Part shown: in pieces, positions 51,777-60,315 of the stretch
How positions within the stretch are numbered: position 1 is the first letter of the stretch
How the letters are laid out: the number at the start of each line of letters is the position of its first letter
Assembly: GCA_017650905.1 (NCBI GenBank)
Contig: JAGCDZ010000010.1
Span: 30,792 to 94,791, forward strand
From: Prevotella sp.
GTDB lineage: Bacteria > Bacteroidota > Bacteroidia > Bacteroidales > Bacteroidaceae
Length of the DNA stretch: 64,000 nt
Direction: 5' to 3'
Notes under the pieces: model-generated
Seen by the model: only the letters and a program-made list of their open reading frames with translations
What the model was told of the DNA's origin: nothing
The model's database searches: none
Made by a program: the position numbers and the translations under genes

Positions 51777-51977
51777 AAATGGAAAATGATAAATATAGAT
51801 TAAAATTACTAGTTATCGAGTGCAAATATAGTCATTAATAAAATAAAAAACAAATATTTGTGTATAAAACAATCACTTGATATAGCATTTTTGTCACAAT
51901 AGAACAATTTAAGTTCATAATTTCTTTTTTCAAATAATTTGTTCATCTATTGTTTCAATAAGTATACCATATCAAGA

Positions 51978-52005
51978 ATAATCCCCGCTGATTGGCGGGG
52001 ATTAT
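51978..52005 (-). terminator. Terminator of the ior operon
   Basis: ATAATCCCCGC and GCGGGGATTAT form a perfect 11-bp stem with a 6-base loop, four bases beyond the aminotransferase stop; works in either direction. Confidence 0.8.
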
Positions 52006-52008
52006 TTA

Positions 52009-53319
52009 TTATCTGGGATTGTTTGTTTCAAATATCCGCATGCGTTCTTCCAACTGGTCGTACTGATGATCCTCAATGAAGGAGGTGCAGACTCGCAGAC
52101 CTTCCTGCTCAGAGCCACATGTAATGAGGCAGATGGCCGAGACACCATAATACATCAATTCAAGGGCGAGCTGACCACTGGTCATACCAGGATAGCCGAT
52201 GGTGAAATAAAAGCCGTCGGCGATAGGCTCATCAAGGTCTTTGTCATAGACGACATAGAAGCCGTGACGGCAGAAGATCTCTTTCAACTTACGAGCACGA
52301 TCGCCATAGACACTGATTTCCTTGCGGAAGTCGTACTTTCCCTCATAGGCAGCCTTCAACATAGCAGCTAAGGCGTACTGGGCACTATGACTCGTGCCAG
52401 ACGACAAAGCATAGAGCATACGCGTAGAGAAGACCGGTCCAAAAGGCAGACCCTGATAACGCTCTGACAACGCCTCATAATGGCGATGGAATAGGGCGTC
52501 AGAGATACAAGTGACTCCGATACGCTCACCTGCATAGCTGAAAGCCTTCGAACCACTAATGAGCAACATGTAATTATCAGTATAACGGGCCACAGTGGCC
52601 TGATAAGGTGGCTCGAACGGTGTGGAGAGGTCCTTGCGGAAATCCATAGCGAAGTAAGCTAGATCTTCCATCACGATGGCATCATACTTCGTAGCCAATT
52701 CGCCGATTATCTGCAACTCCTCCTCACGCAGACAAATCCACGAGGGATTGTTGGGATTTGAATAGACGATGGCGCAGATGTTACGCTGCTTCAGGTAGCC
52801 CTCAAGTTTCTTGCGGAGTTTGTCGCCGCGATAGGAATAGACATCGAAGGTCTCGTACTTTACGCCCATCACTTCCAACTGCATCTTCTGAACGGGGAAT
52901 CCCGGGTCAATAAAGAGCACGGTGTCCTTGAGCTTGTCGCGCTGAGAACAGGTAAGGAACGAAGCGAAAGTACCCTGCATAGAGCCGCTCACGGGGATGC
53001 AACCCTCTGGCTTAATGTCGATGCCGATGAAGGCCTTGACAAACTGAGAGGCAGCCTCCTTAAGTACGGGAGCGCCTTGGATATCGGGATACGAGTGAGC
53101 TATGCCGTCCTTTAATGCCTGAATCTGAGCATCGACACCCACCTGAGCTGCAGGCAGTCCGGGGATACCCATTTCCATCTTGATAAACTCTACGCCACTC
53201 GCTTTCTCAGCCTTAGCAGCTACTTGCTTTACCTCACGGATCGTTGCCTTAGCAAAGTCTTTGATACCAAGCTCTGCCACTAATCCGTCAACAATCTTTT
53301 TATCTATAGGTGTACTCAT
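52009..53319 (-). CDS. Class I/II aminotransferase, probable aromatic aminotransferase
   Basis: 436 residues. SGSKAFSYAGERIGV holds the PLP-binding Lys; YSNPNNPSWICL and MEDLAYFAMDF are fold-type-I motifs. It is co-transcribed with iorA and iorB, so it probably interconverts aromatic amino acids and the 2-oxoacids that the oxidoreductase handles (indolepyruvate, phenylpyruvate). This could run in the degradative or the biosynthetic direction. Expected to be cytosolic. The operon link is direct; substrate is inference. Confidence 0.85.
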   Translation of the reverse strand: MSTPIDKKIVDGLVAELGIKDFAKATIREVKQVAAKAEKASGVEFIKMEMGIPGLPAAQVGVDAQIQALKDGIAHSYPDIQGAPVLKEAASQFVKAFIGIDIKPEGCIPVSGSMQGTFASFLTCSQRDKLKDTVLFIDPGFPVQKMQLEVMGVKYETFDVYSYRGDKLRKKLEGYLKQRNICAIVYSNPNNPSWICLREEELQIIGELATKYDAIVMEDLAYFAMDFRKDLSTPFEPPYQATVARYTDNYMLLISGSKAFSYAGERIGVTCISDALFHRHYEALSERYQGLPFGPVFSTRMLYALSSGTSHSAQYALAAMLKAAYEGKYDFRKEISVYGDRARKLKEIFCRHGFYVVYDKDLDEPIADGFYFTIGYPGMTSGQLALELMYYGVSAICLITCGSEQEGLRVCTSFIEDHQYDQLEERMRIFETNNPR

Positions 53320-53354
53320 CTATAAACTATAAACTTTCAACTATAAACTATTAT
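53320..53354. repeat. CTATAAA heptanucleotide repeat between iorB and the aminotransferase gene
   Basis: Five seven-base steps (CTATAAA twice, CTTTCAA, CTATAAA, CTATTAT) filling the whole spacer. Confidence 0.8.
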
Positions 53355-53923
53355 TTCTGTGCAGCCCGGCCGATGGCGAGAGCCTTGATATTGGCTTCGA
53401 CGATGGCCTCGCCCTTGCGAGCAAAGACACGGCGGATGGCTTCTTCCAATTTATCGTACTCGATGCCAAGTGCCTTCTGGGCAGCACCCAACAAGATGAC
53501 GTTAGCAGAACGGGGCACACCATTATCCTTGGCTGCCTGTTCAATGTCGAGAACAATAACGTTCTTAACACCATTCAAGTCGCTCTTAATCTTCTCAATA
53601 TCAGGATAATTTGGAATATTAACAAAAGGAGCACTCGAAGTAATGATCCAACCGTCCTTAGCCAAGAATGGCAGGTAGCGCAGCGCCTCCATAGGTTCCA
53701 TTGAGATAATCACATCGGCACCTCCTAAAGGAATCAGGTCGCTGGCAATGGGGTTGCTTGAGATACGCAGGTTTGACTGTACGTCGCCACCGCGCTGGCT
53801 CATACCGTGTACCTCGGCCTGCTTGATATAGAGGTTCTCCTTCATGGCAGCCTCACCGATGATGGTAGCGATAGAGAGGATACCCTGTCCTCCTACACCG
53901 CAAAGTATAATATCAGTCTTCAT
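53351..53923 (-). CDS. iorB: Indolepyruvate oxidoreductase subunit beta
   Basis: 190 residues. DIILCGVGGQGILSIATIIGEA is the gamma/beta-type opening of 2-oxoacid:ferredoxin oxidoreductases; VHGMSQRGGDVQSNLRIS is the conserved segment. It forms the second subunit with the TPP-binding IorA and oxidatively decarboxylates aryl pyruvates to aryl-acetyl-CoA, or carries out the reverse reaction. Adjacent to iorA with a repeat-filled 25-base spacer. Confidence 0.9.
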   Translation of the reverse strand: MKTDIILCGVGGQGILSIATIIGEAAMKENLYIKQAEVHGMSQRGGDVQSNLRISSNPIASDLIPLGGADVIISMEPMEALRYLPFLAKDGWIITSSAPFVNIPNYPDIEKIKSDLNGVKNVIVLDIEQAAKDNGVPRSANVILLGAAQKALGIEYDKLEEAIRRVFARKGEAIVEANIKALAIGRAAQK

Positions 53924-53952
53924 AATTTACAATTTCACAATTTACAATTTAC
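53924..53952. repeat. AATTTAC heptanucleotide repeat between iorA and iorB
   Basis: AATTTAC-type units in steps of 7, 8, 7 and 7 bases fill the spacer and touch the iorA stop. Confidence 0.75.
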
Positions 53953-55556
53953 GATTTTGCTGCGGCCTTCTTCTGCTTCAGATGACGCTGGAGTGTCTGC
54001 ATACACTCACGACGCGGGATGATGACACTCACACCGTGGTAGTTAATCTCATCACGGATAGCCTGCGTAATCTCAGGCATATTCTTAGGGATAGGATTTA
54101 CCACTTTCAGGTGATCCTCAGAAAGACCCAAGCCCTTGCAGATTGCCTCAAACTTATTAGTACCAGCCGAATCCTGTCCACCCGTCATAGCGGTGGTGAG
54201 GTTATCGCTGATGATCACAGTGATGTCGGCATTCTCGTTAATAGCATCGAGCAAACCAGTCATACCACTATGCGTAAACGTTGAGTCACCAATGATAGCC
54301 ACAGCGGGCCACTGACCAGCATCCGAGGCACCCTTTGCCATCGTAATTGAAGCACCCATGTCAACACAAGAGTGGATGGCTTTATAAGGTGGCAGGAAAC
54401 CGAGGGTGTAGCAGCCAATATCGCCGAATACACGGGCGTTAGGATATTCGCGCAACACCTCATTAAGGGCAGTATAGACATCGCGATGGCCGCAACCCTG
54501 ACAGAGTGCAGGCGGACGGGGTGTCACATCCTCGCAGGGTGCATAACTCTCACCGCTCTCAATACCCAAAGCTTTTTTCAGGAAATCGGGGTTCAACTCA
54601 CCTGTACGAGGCAACTCGCCAGTGAGACGGCCTTTGATAACAGCATTTCCAGGCATCACACCACGCACCTGATCCTCGATGAACGGCTGACCTTCTTCGG
54701 CAATCAGCACATATTCGCAATCGTCGGTCATACGACGAATAAGCTTCTTAGGCAGCGGATACTGCGAAATCTTCAGCACAGGATATGGACAACCATTGGG
54801 GAAACATTCCATCAAATAGTTGAAGGCAATACCACTAGCAATGATACCCAGCTTATGGTCGCTACCATCGATATATTGATTATATTTACTGTCGACAGCC
54901 ATCTGCTCAAGGATGGGCTGCTGACCGGTTACTACAATATTACGCTTGCGGGCGAAGGCAGGCAGCAGCACCCAGTTAGAAGCTTGGGCATCGTAGTTCA
55001 GCTCATTCTGCTCACGGGGTGTATCCTTCACCTGTACCACAGCACGGGAGTGTGCCATACGAGTGGTCACACGCATCAGCACGGGCAGATGCATCTTCTC
55101 TGACAGTTCGTAGGCCTCGTCCATCATGTCGTAGGCCTCCTGCTGACTGCTGGGCTCCAATGTAGGGATCATGGCGAACTTTCCATAGAAGCGTGAATCC
55201 TGCTCGTCCTGTGACGAGTGCATCGAGGGGTCGTCGGCCACAAGAACAATGATACCACCGTTGGTACCCGTCATCGCCGAGTTCACAAAGGGGTCGGCGC
55301 AGACATTCAGTCCCACATGTTTCATACACACCAGTGCCCGCTTGCCCATATACGACATACCAAGAGCGGCCTCCATAGCCGTCTTCTCATTGGTCGACCA
55401 ACGGCTGTGCACACCACGTTCCTTGGCCAATGGCGAGTCCTGGATATACTCTGTAATCTCAGTAGAGGGAGTGCCTGGATAGGCATAGACACCGCTCAGG
55501 CCTGCATCGAGCGCACCCTGGGCAATCGCCTCATCTCCCAATAAAAGCTTTTTCAT
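53949..55556 (-). CDS. iorA: Indolepyruvate oxidoreductase subunit alpha, without the ferredoxin domain
   Basis: 535 residues. GDEAIAQGALDAGLSGVYAYPGTPSTEI is... the N-terminal pyrimidine-binding domain; CQGCGHRDVYTAL and FGDIGCYTLGFLPPY and IGDSTFTHSGMTGLLDAINEN are the TPP-binding motifs (C-x2-C-G-H and G-D-S). Archaeal IorA proteins carry a C-terminal 2x[4Fe-4S] ferredoxin-like domain of about 60-80 residues; this one ends at RRECMQTLQRHLKQKKAAAKS without the cysteine series. Electrons must therefore leave by another route. Located upstream of iorB and preceded by a TAnnTTTG element. Confidence 0.85.
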   Translation of the reverse strand: MKKLLLGDEAIAQGALDAGLSGVYAYPGTPSTEITEYIQDSPLAKERGVHSRWSTNEKTAMEAALGMSYMGKRALVCMKHVGLNVCADPFVNSAMTGTNGGIIVLVADDPSMHSSQDEQDSRFYGKFAMIPTLEPSSQQEAYDMMDEAYELSEKMHLPVLMRVTTRMAHSRAVVQVKDTPREQNELNYDAQASNWVLLPAFARKRNIVVTGQQPILEQMAVDSKYNQYIDGSDHKLGIIASGIAFNYLMECFPNGCPYPVLKISQYPLPKKLIRRMTDDCEYVLIAEEGQPFIEDQVRGVMPGNAVIKGRLTGELPRTGELNPDFLKKALGIESGESYAPCEDVTPRPPALCQGCGHRDVYTALNEVLREYPNARVFGDIGCYTLGFLPPYKAIHSCVDMGASITMAKGASDAGQWPAVAIIGDSTFTHSGMTGLLDAINENADITVIISDNLTTAMTGGQDSAGTNKFEAICKGLGLSEDHLKVVNPIPKNMPEITQAIRDEINYHGVSVIIPRRECMQTLQRHLKQKKAAAKS

Positions 55557-55607
55557 TTAACCTTTTACCTTTTTTATTATTTACTTTTTTACCTTTTACT
55601 TTTTAAT
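55557..55607. repeat. CCTTTTA-type repeat upstream of iorA
   Basis: Recurrent ACCTTTT/ACTTTTT words with roughly seven-base spacing, between the iorA start and the -7 element. Confidence 0.55.
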
Positions 55608-55613
55608 TGCCTG

Positions 55614-55621
55614 CAAAGGTA
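55614..55621 (-). promoter_or_regulatory. -7 element of the ior operon promoter
   Basis: Reverse strand TACCTTTG. A CTTG sits 20 bases upstream in place of TTTG. Confidence 0.6.
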
Positions 55622-55945
55622 GTGCTTTTTGCTGATATTAGCAAGAAAAACTTAAAAAAAAGCAGCAGATTCAGAGCAAAGGTCATTTCAAGGGTATATA
55701 GGAACAGCCACATAGACAACAAACATGTATATCTCTGGTGGGTAAGACAAAAAATAGTGTGGACTGGGATGGCCTAGCTGAAGAATTTAGTGAATGTCTT
55801 GACATTATATAAATGCTCGGCAGTGTTGCCCAATTCCCTGCAGTAGAGTCAAACTTCTCACTGCTATTTCCCCTATAATTCAACATATTTTCATAATAAT
55901 TCTCAAATCAATCTACAAACATAGTATTATTACATTTTTTTTTGC
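55622..55945. other. Intergenic DNA between divergent iorA and GNAT genes
   Basis: Beyond the promoter elements, no convincing gene is seen in 55622-55945. A 67-codon reverse frame at 55683-55886 has no recognisable motif or upstream signal. The segment could be decayed coding DNA, but I could not match it to any family. Confidence 0.5.
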
Positions 55946-55953
55946 TAATTTTG
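55946..55953 (+). promoter_or_regulatory. -7 element before the GNAT-zinc ribbon gene
   Basis: TAATTTTG, 46 bases before the ATG. No TTTG at the proper distance, so this is only a candidate. Confidence 0.4.
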
Positions 55954-55998
55954 CAACGAAAGTTTCGAAATTATGATGTCGAGACCCTATAGAAAATT

Positions 55999-56886
55999 AT
56001 GAAAATAAGATTAGAACAACCACAAGATTACTGCGAGGTTGAGAAACTTACTCGCGAGGCATTCTGGAACGTTTATCGCCCAGGATGCACAGAACATTAT
56101 GTGCTCAATCAGTATAGAAATAACCCCGATTTCATCCCTGAGCTGGATTTCGTGATGGAAGAGGATAATATTATCATCGGTCATGTGATGTTTTCAAAAG
56201 CCGGAATAATCCTTGACGACGGAAGTTGCTTTCCTTCGTGGACATTCGGTCCTATCAGTATTCACCCTGATTACAAGCGCAAAGGTTATGGTCTGAAACT
56301 GTTGCAATATGCGTTGGAGAAAGCCAAAGAAATGGGTATCGGTTTATTGTGCATGGAGGGAAATATTGATTTCTACAAGCACGCAGGCTTCGATCTTGCC
56401 AGTAAGATGAAGATTCACTACCACGCAGAGCCGAGAGAATCTGAAGTTCCGTATTTTCTTGCCCAAGAGTTGATACCAGGCTATTGGGGTGATCGCGAGG
56501 GAACCTATTGCCCACCCAAGGGTTATTTCGTGGCCGATGAGAATCCAGAAGCTTTCGAGGCCTACGAAAATACTTTCCCAAAGAAAGAAAAGACACTTCA
56601 AGAAGGTCAGCTACCTCAGTTCTGCCAGAGTTGCGGGATGCCGCTTAGTAAGAATGAAGACTGCGGTACGAACGCAGATGGAAGCACAAACTTCGACTAC
56701 TGCAAATACTGCTATGCTGACGGGCACTTCCTACAGGAGTGCACAATGGACGAAATGATTGAACATTGTGCCCAATTCGTAGATGAGGTCAACAAACAGA
56801 TGCCCAAACCAATGACCAAGGAGGAATACAAGCAAATGATGCAAGGCTTCTTCCCGATGTTGAAAAGATGGAGAAACCATAGCTGA
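55999..56886 (+). CDS. GNAT acetyltransferase fused to a zinc ribbon domain
   Basis: 295 residues, two domains. Residues 1-165: GNAT fold, with SIHPDYKRKGYGLKLLQYAL as the acetyl-CoA loop (R/Q-x-x-G-x-G/A-type) and GLLCMEGNIDFYKHAGF as motif B; the closest known pattern is YhbS-like. Residues about 210-295: CQSCGMPLSKNEDCGTNADGS with later CKYCYADG, the four-Cys zinc ribbon of PF12674 type, followed by a short helix (TMDEMIEHCAQFVDEV). Both halves occur as separate proteins; the fusion suggests the ribbon recognises the acceptor or a protein partner. Function unknown. Confidence 0.85.
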   Translation: MKIRLEQPQDYCEVEKLTREAFWNVYRPGCTEHYVLNQYRNNPDFIPELDFVMEEDNIIIGHVMFSKAGIILDDGSCFPSWTFGPISIHPDYKRKGYGLKLLQYALEKAKEMGIGLLCMEGNIDFYKHAGFDLASKMKIHYHAEPRESEVPYFLAQELIPGYWGDREGTYCPPKGYFVADENPEAFEAYENTFPKKEKTLQEGQLPQFCQSCGMPLSKNEDCGTNADGSTNFDYCKYCYADGHFLQECTMDEMIEHCAQFVDEVNKQMPKPMTKEEYKQMMQGFFPMLKRWRNHS

Positions 56887-56926
56887 TTGATGGAGAAGTT
56901 CACACTTTAGTCATAATTTGAAATAT

Positions 56927-57853
56927 ATGAAGAAGATTCTATTTGCTTTTGCCACACTGCTTGTAATAGCAGCATGCACCAATAAGCCGTCAACGGTAGT
57001 TGAAAACAACGAGGAAAGTAACGAGGTAGCCTTTGAGGTAGCCCAGAACTACTTCTTCAAGAATGATCAGGTGATTCCTGAAAATCCTAAAATCTCAACA
57101 GAGGAGGAGTTTAATAAGCTTTTCGGCATGGCCACGACAATGGGCAAAGACGGCAAGCCTACAGCCATAGATTTCACGAAGCAGTTTGCATTGGCCATCG
57201 TTCTCCCTGTAACAGATTTCGCAACGGAAATCAATCCTGTAAAGGTGGAAGAACAAGGCGACTCACTTCTCTACACCTACGAGGTGAATACTGGTGAGAA
57301 ACAAACATTCAGCATCCGGCCCGTTTCTATCATCATCCTTGATAAGAAATACGAGAACAAGGAAATTGTACTTGTCAACAAGCAGGAAATCACCTTCTTC
57401 CCAGCCATCGACCGCTATCTGGCTGATTCTATCGGAAGCAACTATGCAAAGGGAGAATACAGTGTACCTATCCACAGCATCGTTGGTGTTGACGATCGTA
57501 ATGCCGAAGACATTAAGGTATGGGGTGATTATTGGGTATTTAACTACAATCTGGTGGGTGACACACTGAAATGCGTATCAGGCGGTAACCATCCTGGACT
57601 GATGCACATCCGACAGACAGAGAATGGCTTCGAAGTGACGGCCTTCGAACAAGTGGAGGACGGCTCCAGAAACCTGCCTTCTGCCAAGAATATCTTCGGT
57701 GACAAGTTCAATGCGTTCCAAGCCATCAATAGTGATGAACAGAGGCGTGAGAAACTGAGATCCGAGGTATTAGCAGTTTATGTCAAGAAGCGCGGTATTG
57801 CAGCTACACTGTATCAGGACAACGGTTGGCCAGCTAAGAAATTGGGAGAATAA
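56927..57853 (+). CDS. Lipoprotein of unknown function
   Basis: About 308 residues from ATG 56927; a TTG at 56918 in the same frame is less likely. The signal peptide ends TLLVIAACTNK with a lipidation Cys. The first half (about 30-160) is hydrophilic with no known motif; the second half, from YAKGEYSVPIHSIVGVDD onward, is mixed, with WGDYWVFNYNLVGDTLKCVSGG and HPGLMHIRQTENGFEVTAFE. A small-molecule-binding or processing role is possible, but nothing specific can be stated. The following gene is 9 bases away and encodes another lipoprotein. Confidence 0.7.
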   Translation: MKKILFAFATLLVIAACTNKPSTVVENNEESNEVAFEVAQNYFFKNDQVIPENPKISTEEEFNKLFGMATTMGKDGKPTAIDFTKQFALAIVLPVTDFATEINPVKVEEQGDSLLYTYEVNTGEKQTFSIRPVSIIILDKKYENKEIVLVNKQEITFFPAIDRYLADSIGSNYAKGEYSVPIHSIVGVDDRNAEDIKVWGDYWVFNYNLVGDTLKCVSGGNHPGLMHIRQTENGFEVTAFEQVEDGSRNLPSAKNIFGDKFNAFQAINSDEQRREKLRSEVLAVYVKKRGIAATLYQDNGWPAKKLGE

Positions 57854-57862
57854 TTGGTAAAC

Positions 57863-58105
57863 ATGAAAAAGGTAGGGATTCTTATAGCGGTTCTGTTATG
57901 TCTTTCATTTGGCAGTTGTAAAAATGAAGTGACGCCAGAGGAACAGAAAACAGATATAGAAGAAGTAAACAGTAAGAATGACAACAATAAGGAGGAAATT
58001 GATTCATTAAACGACGTAACAACCGACAGCAATATAAGTGTGGAGGAGATGAAGAAGAAAAACATCATCCTCCACAAAACCAAAGCGCAATACGTCATCT
58101 ACTAA
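57863..58105 (+). CDS. Small lipoprotein
   Basis: About 80 residues from ATG 57863 (a TTG at 57854 is also in frame). The signal peptide ends LCLSFGSCKNE with a lipidation Cys. The mature part is short and highly charged (Glu, Asp, Lys), with no known domain. It follows the larger lipoprotein with a 9-base spacer and precedes a convergent terminator. Confidence 0.6.
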   Translation: MKKVGILIAVLLCLSFGSCKNEVTPEEQKTDIEEVNSKNDNNKEEIDSLNDVTTDSNISVEEMKKKNIILHKTKAQYVIY

Positions 58106-58106
58106 T

Positions 58107-58133
58107 ACACAGAAGAAAGGACTCCTTTTGTGT
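58107..58133. terminator. Bidirectional terminator between convergent genes
   Basis: ACACA...AAAGGA-C-TCCTTT...TGTGT is a palindrome between the lipoprotein stop and the SpoIIE-type stop, with T-rich sequence after it on the plus strand. Confidence 0.5.
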
Positions 58134-60173
58134 TTACAATAGTTTTATACACATCATGGTGAGGTCGTCGTTAGGCTCGGCCCCATCACGGAAACGGTTC
58201 ACATTTGTATCCAGAGCTTCAATAATGTCTTGGGCTTTCTTAGAAGACAATGATGTCAGTATCTCGATGATATGGTCATCACCGAACTGCTCCTGATAGG
58301 GGTTCTCAGCCTCGTTGAGACCGTCGGTATAAAGAAACAACAAGCGGTCTTTGAAGAAGTCAATCGATTCGCCCACGTATTCCAGTCCAGGCCACAACCC
58401 GATGGGAGCATTGGCCTCCATATCGAGGAACGACAATTGTCCGTCGGCGTTGCCCAGCACAGGCGGATTATGCCCTGCATTACAGTACTCAAGCAGATGA
58501 AGTCTCAGATTGAGCCGACAGATAAACATAGTGACAAACATACCTTGCTCATTATCCTCCGATAACTCGACATTCATGTGGGTGGCAATCTCAGCAGGAG
58601 TCATGCCCTGTGAACCCAGTATGTGGAACAGACGCATGGTCTGAGCCATAAACAGTGAGGCTGGCACACCCTTGCCGCTGACGTCGCCTATACAGAAATA
58701 GAGCACATCCCCCTGAAGCAGATAGCCGTACAGGTCGCCACCAACCTCTTTGGCAGGAGTCATCGAAGCATACATGTCAAGGCCCTCGTACTTTGGGAAC
58801 ACTCTTGGCACCATCGACATCTGGAGGTCGCGGGCAATGCTCAACTCACTCTCCATACGCTCTTTGGCGGCATTCACTTTAGCCAGTCGCTTAGCAGCCC
58901 GGTTGCGCACAATTGTAAAGATGATGAAGAACACGATGAGCGCAAAGATTGACACGATGAGTGCCAAAATACGGGCTCTCGATAACCGCATCTGCTGCTC
59001 GGCTATCTGACGCTCCTTACCCTGTGTGTCGTAGACGGTGGCCAATTCGGCCGTTACATCCTGTTTCTGACGAGTGAGTGCCGAGTCATAGCATTCTGCT
59101 ATCTTCATGCCAACGGCTATGGCCGAGTCTTTCCTTCCAGCCATAACATTAGCACGCATTTTCGGCAATAGGTAGGTACCGATGTTGTCGAGTGAAAGGT
59201 CCAAGTTGCGCTTTTCGAACACATTGTCCAGATAGACGTAATTATCGGCGGCTTCAGCATAGCGTCCAGCCAGCATCAAGTAGTCGGTGGCATTGATGAG
59301 TGCAACATTTCGTTCTGAGAAAATGGTCTTGCGATGCTCGTCATAATGTCGGGCTGCCTCGTCGCTCAGACCTAATTGCTGGCACATCGTGGCCAGGTCG
59401 ATCTGGATGGTTCCTCTCAGAAAATCGGCCTGCTTCTCAACGACACCCGGCCTTGTGACATAGATAGCCAGCGCAGAGTCCTCCCTGTCGAGCCACATCT
59501 TGGCTTTCGCATATTCTGACGTATGGATATAGCTGGTGGCGATGTTGTCGAGACGAAGAATGATTCTGGGCATATCCTTGCCCGTGGTGTCGGCATCTAT
59601 CCACTCACGTAACAGAACGAATGCTTTATTAAAGGAAGCAGCAGCTTCGGTTGGCATGCGCATGTGCTGTTGACATTCACCAATCACGATACGCAAATGC
59701 GTGAGGTCACCATAGTCCTTGTTACCCAGCGAATCCATCATCGCCATCGTGGGCAAGGCTTCGTTCAGCGCACCTTCATATTCGCTCTCTGCCGACAGGA
59801 TGTGTGACAGCAGAACCCTCGACTTCAGGTACGCTCTCAGATCTGCCGCTTCGGGCTGACTGTTAGCGACGGCTTTCTTCAGATGTTGCTCTGCCACTTT
59901 CAGCATTCCCTTATTGGCAGCTGCTGCACCTCTATAGTAGCAGGCTGTAACGGCCGAGATATCACCCGTTTTCTCCAAGCTGTCAGTGAGTGCCAGTATA
60001 AGGCTGGAATCGTAGACATTCATGGCCTCCCGAATCAGTTTCTCTGCAGCAGGAAGGTTTGCCTCGTCGAAGATATCGCCCGTAGGAGCCTTACTCTGTC
60101 TGCTGGTACAGGAGAGGAAGAGGATGGATACGACAACCATCAGGTAAGCTATAATAGTTTTGCTCTTTGTCAT
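58134..60173 (-). CDS. TPR-SpoIIE/RsbU-type PP2C phosphatase, lipidated sensor
   Basis: About 679 residues from ATG 60173; the -7 element at 60192-60199 makes the 60194 start unlikely. A signal peptide with SILFLSCTS may place the N-terminus outside, lipidated. Residues 40-400 contain tetratricopeptide repeats; LALIVSIFALIVFFIIFTIV is a transmembrane helix, then a coiled linker (RLAKVNAAKERMESELSIARD) and a cytoplasmic SpoIIE domain with EVGGDLYGYLLQ, CIGDVSGKGVPASLFM and LFLYTDGLNEAENP (metal-binding Asp, Gly-Asp and Asp-Gly motifs). It probably dephosphorylates an anti-sigma antagonist in response to an envelope signal; no partner is in the window. Confidence 0.88.
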   Translation of the reverse strand: MTKSKTIIAYLMVVVSILFLSCTSRQSKAPTGDIFDEANLPAAEKLIREAMNVYDSSLILALTDSLEKTGDISAVTACYYRGAAAANKGMLKVAEQHLKKAVANSQPEAADLRAYLKSRVLLSHILSAESEYEGALNEALPTMAMMDSLGNKDYGDLTHLRIVIGECQQHMRMPTEAAASFNKAFVLLREWIDADTTGKDMPRIILRLDNIATSYIHTSEYAKAKMWLDREDSALAIYVTRPGVVEKQADFLRGTIQIDLATMCQQLGLSDEAARHYDEHRKTIFSERNVALINATDYLMLAGRYAEAADNYVYLDNVFEKRNLDLSLDNIGTYLLPKMRANVMAGRKDSAIAVGMKIAECYDSALTRQKQDVTAELATVYDTQGKERQIAEQQMRLSRARILALIVSIFALIVFFIIFTIVRNRAAKRLAKVNAAKERMESELSIARDLQMSMVPRVFPKYEGLDMYASMTPAKEVGGDLYGYLLQGDVLYFCIGDVSGKGVPASLFMAQTMRLFHILGSQGMTPAEIATHMNVELSEDNEQGMFVTMFICRLNLRLHLLEYCNAGHNPPVLGNADGQLSFLDMEANAPIGLWPGLEYVGESIDFFKDRLLFLYTDGLNEAENPYQEQFGDDHIIEILTSLSSKKAQDIIEALDTNVNRFRDGAEPNDDLTMMCIKLL

Positions 60174-60191
60174 TTGCATGGTAATGGGGTA

Positions 60192-60199
60192 CAAAGATA
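60192..60199 (-). promoter_or_regulatory. -7 element of the SpoIIE-type gene
   Basis: Reverse strand TATCTTTG with no good -33. It lies 12-19 bases upstream of the ATG at 60173/60179 and supports those starts over 60194. Confidence 0.5.
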
Positions 60200-60315
60200 G
60201 TCTTTTTTAGGCATATAAAAGAATAATTCATTCTTTTTAACCTCCTTTTCGGCAACATTGTTGACTCAATGTTTATATTGCAAACGTCTGTCTTTTCTTA
60301 TTCATCATTTTAATT

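Noticed and set aside
55683-55886. A 67-codon reverse frame in the iorA-GNAT spacer
   Set aside because: No recognisable motif, no upstream signal, composition like the surrounding spacer; possibly decayed DNA but unsupported as a gene.
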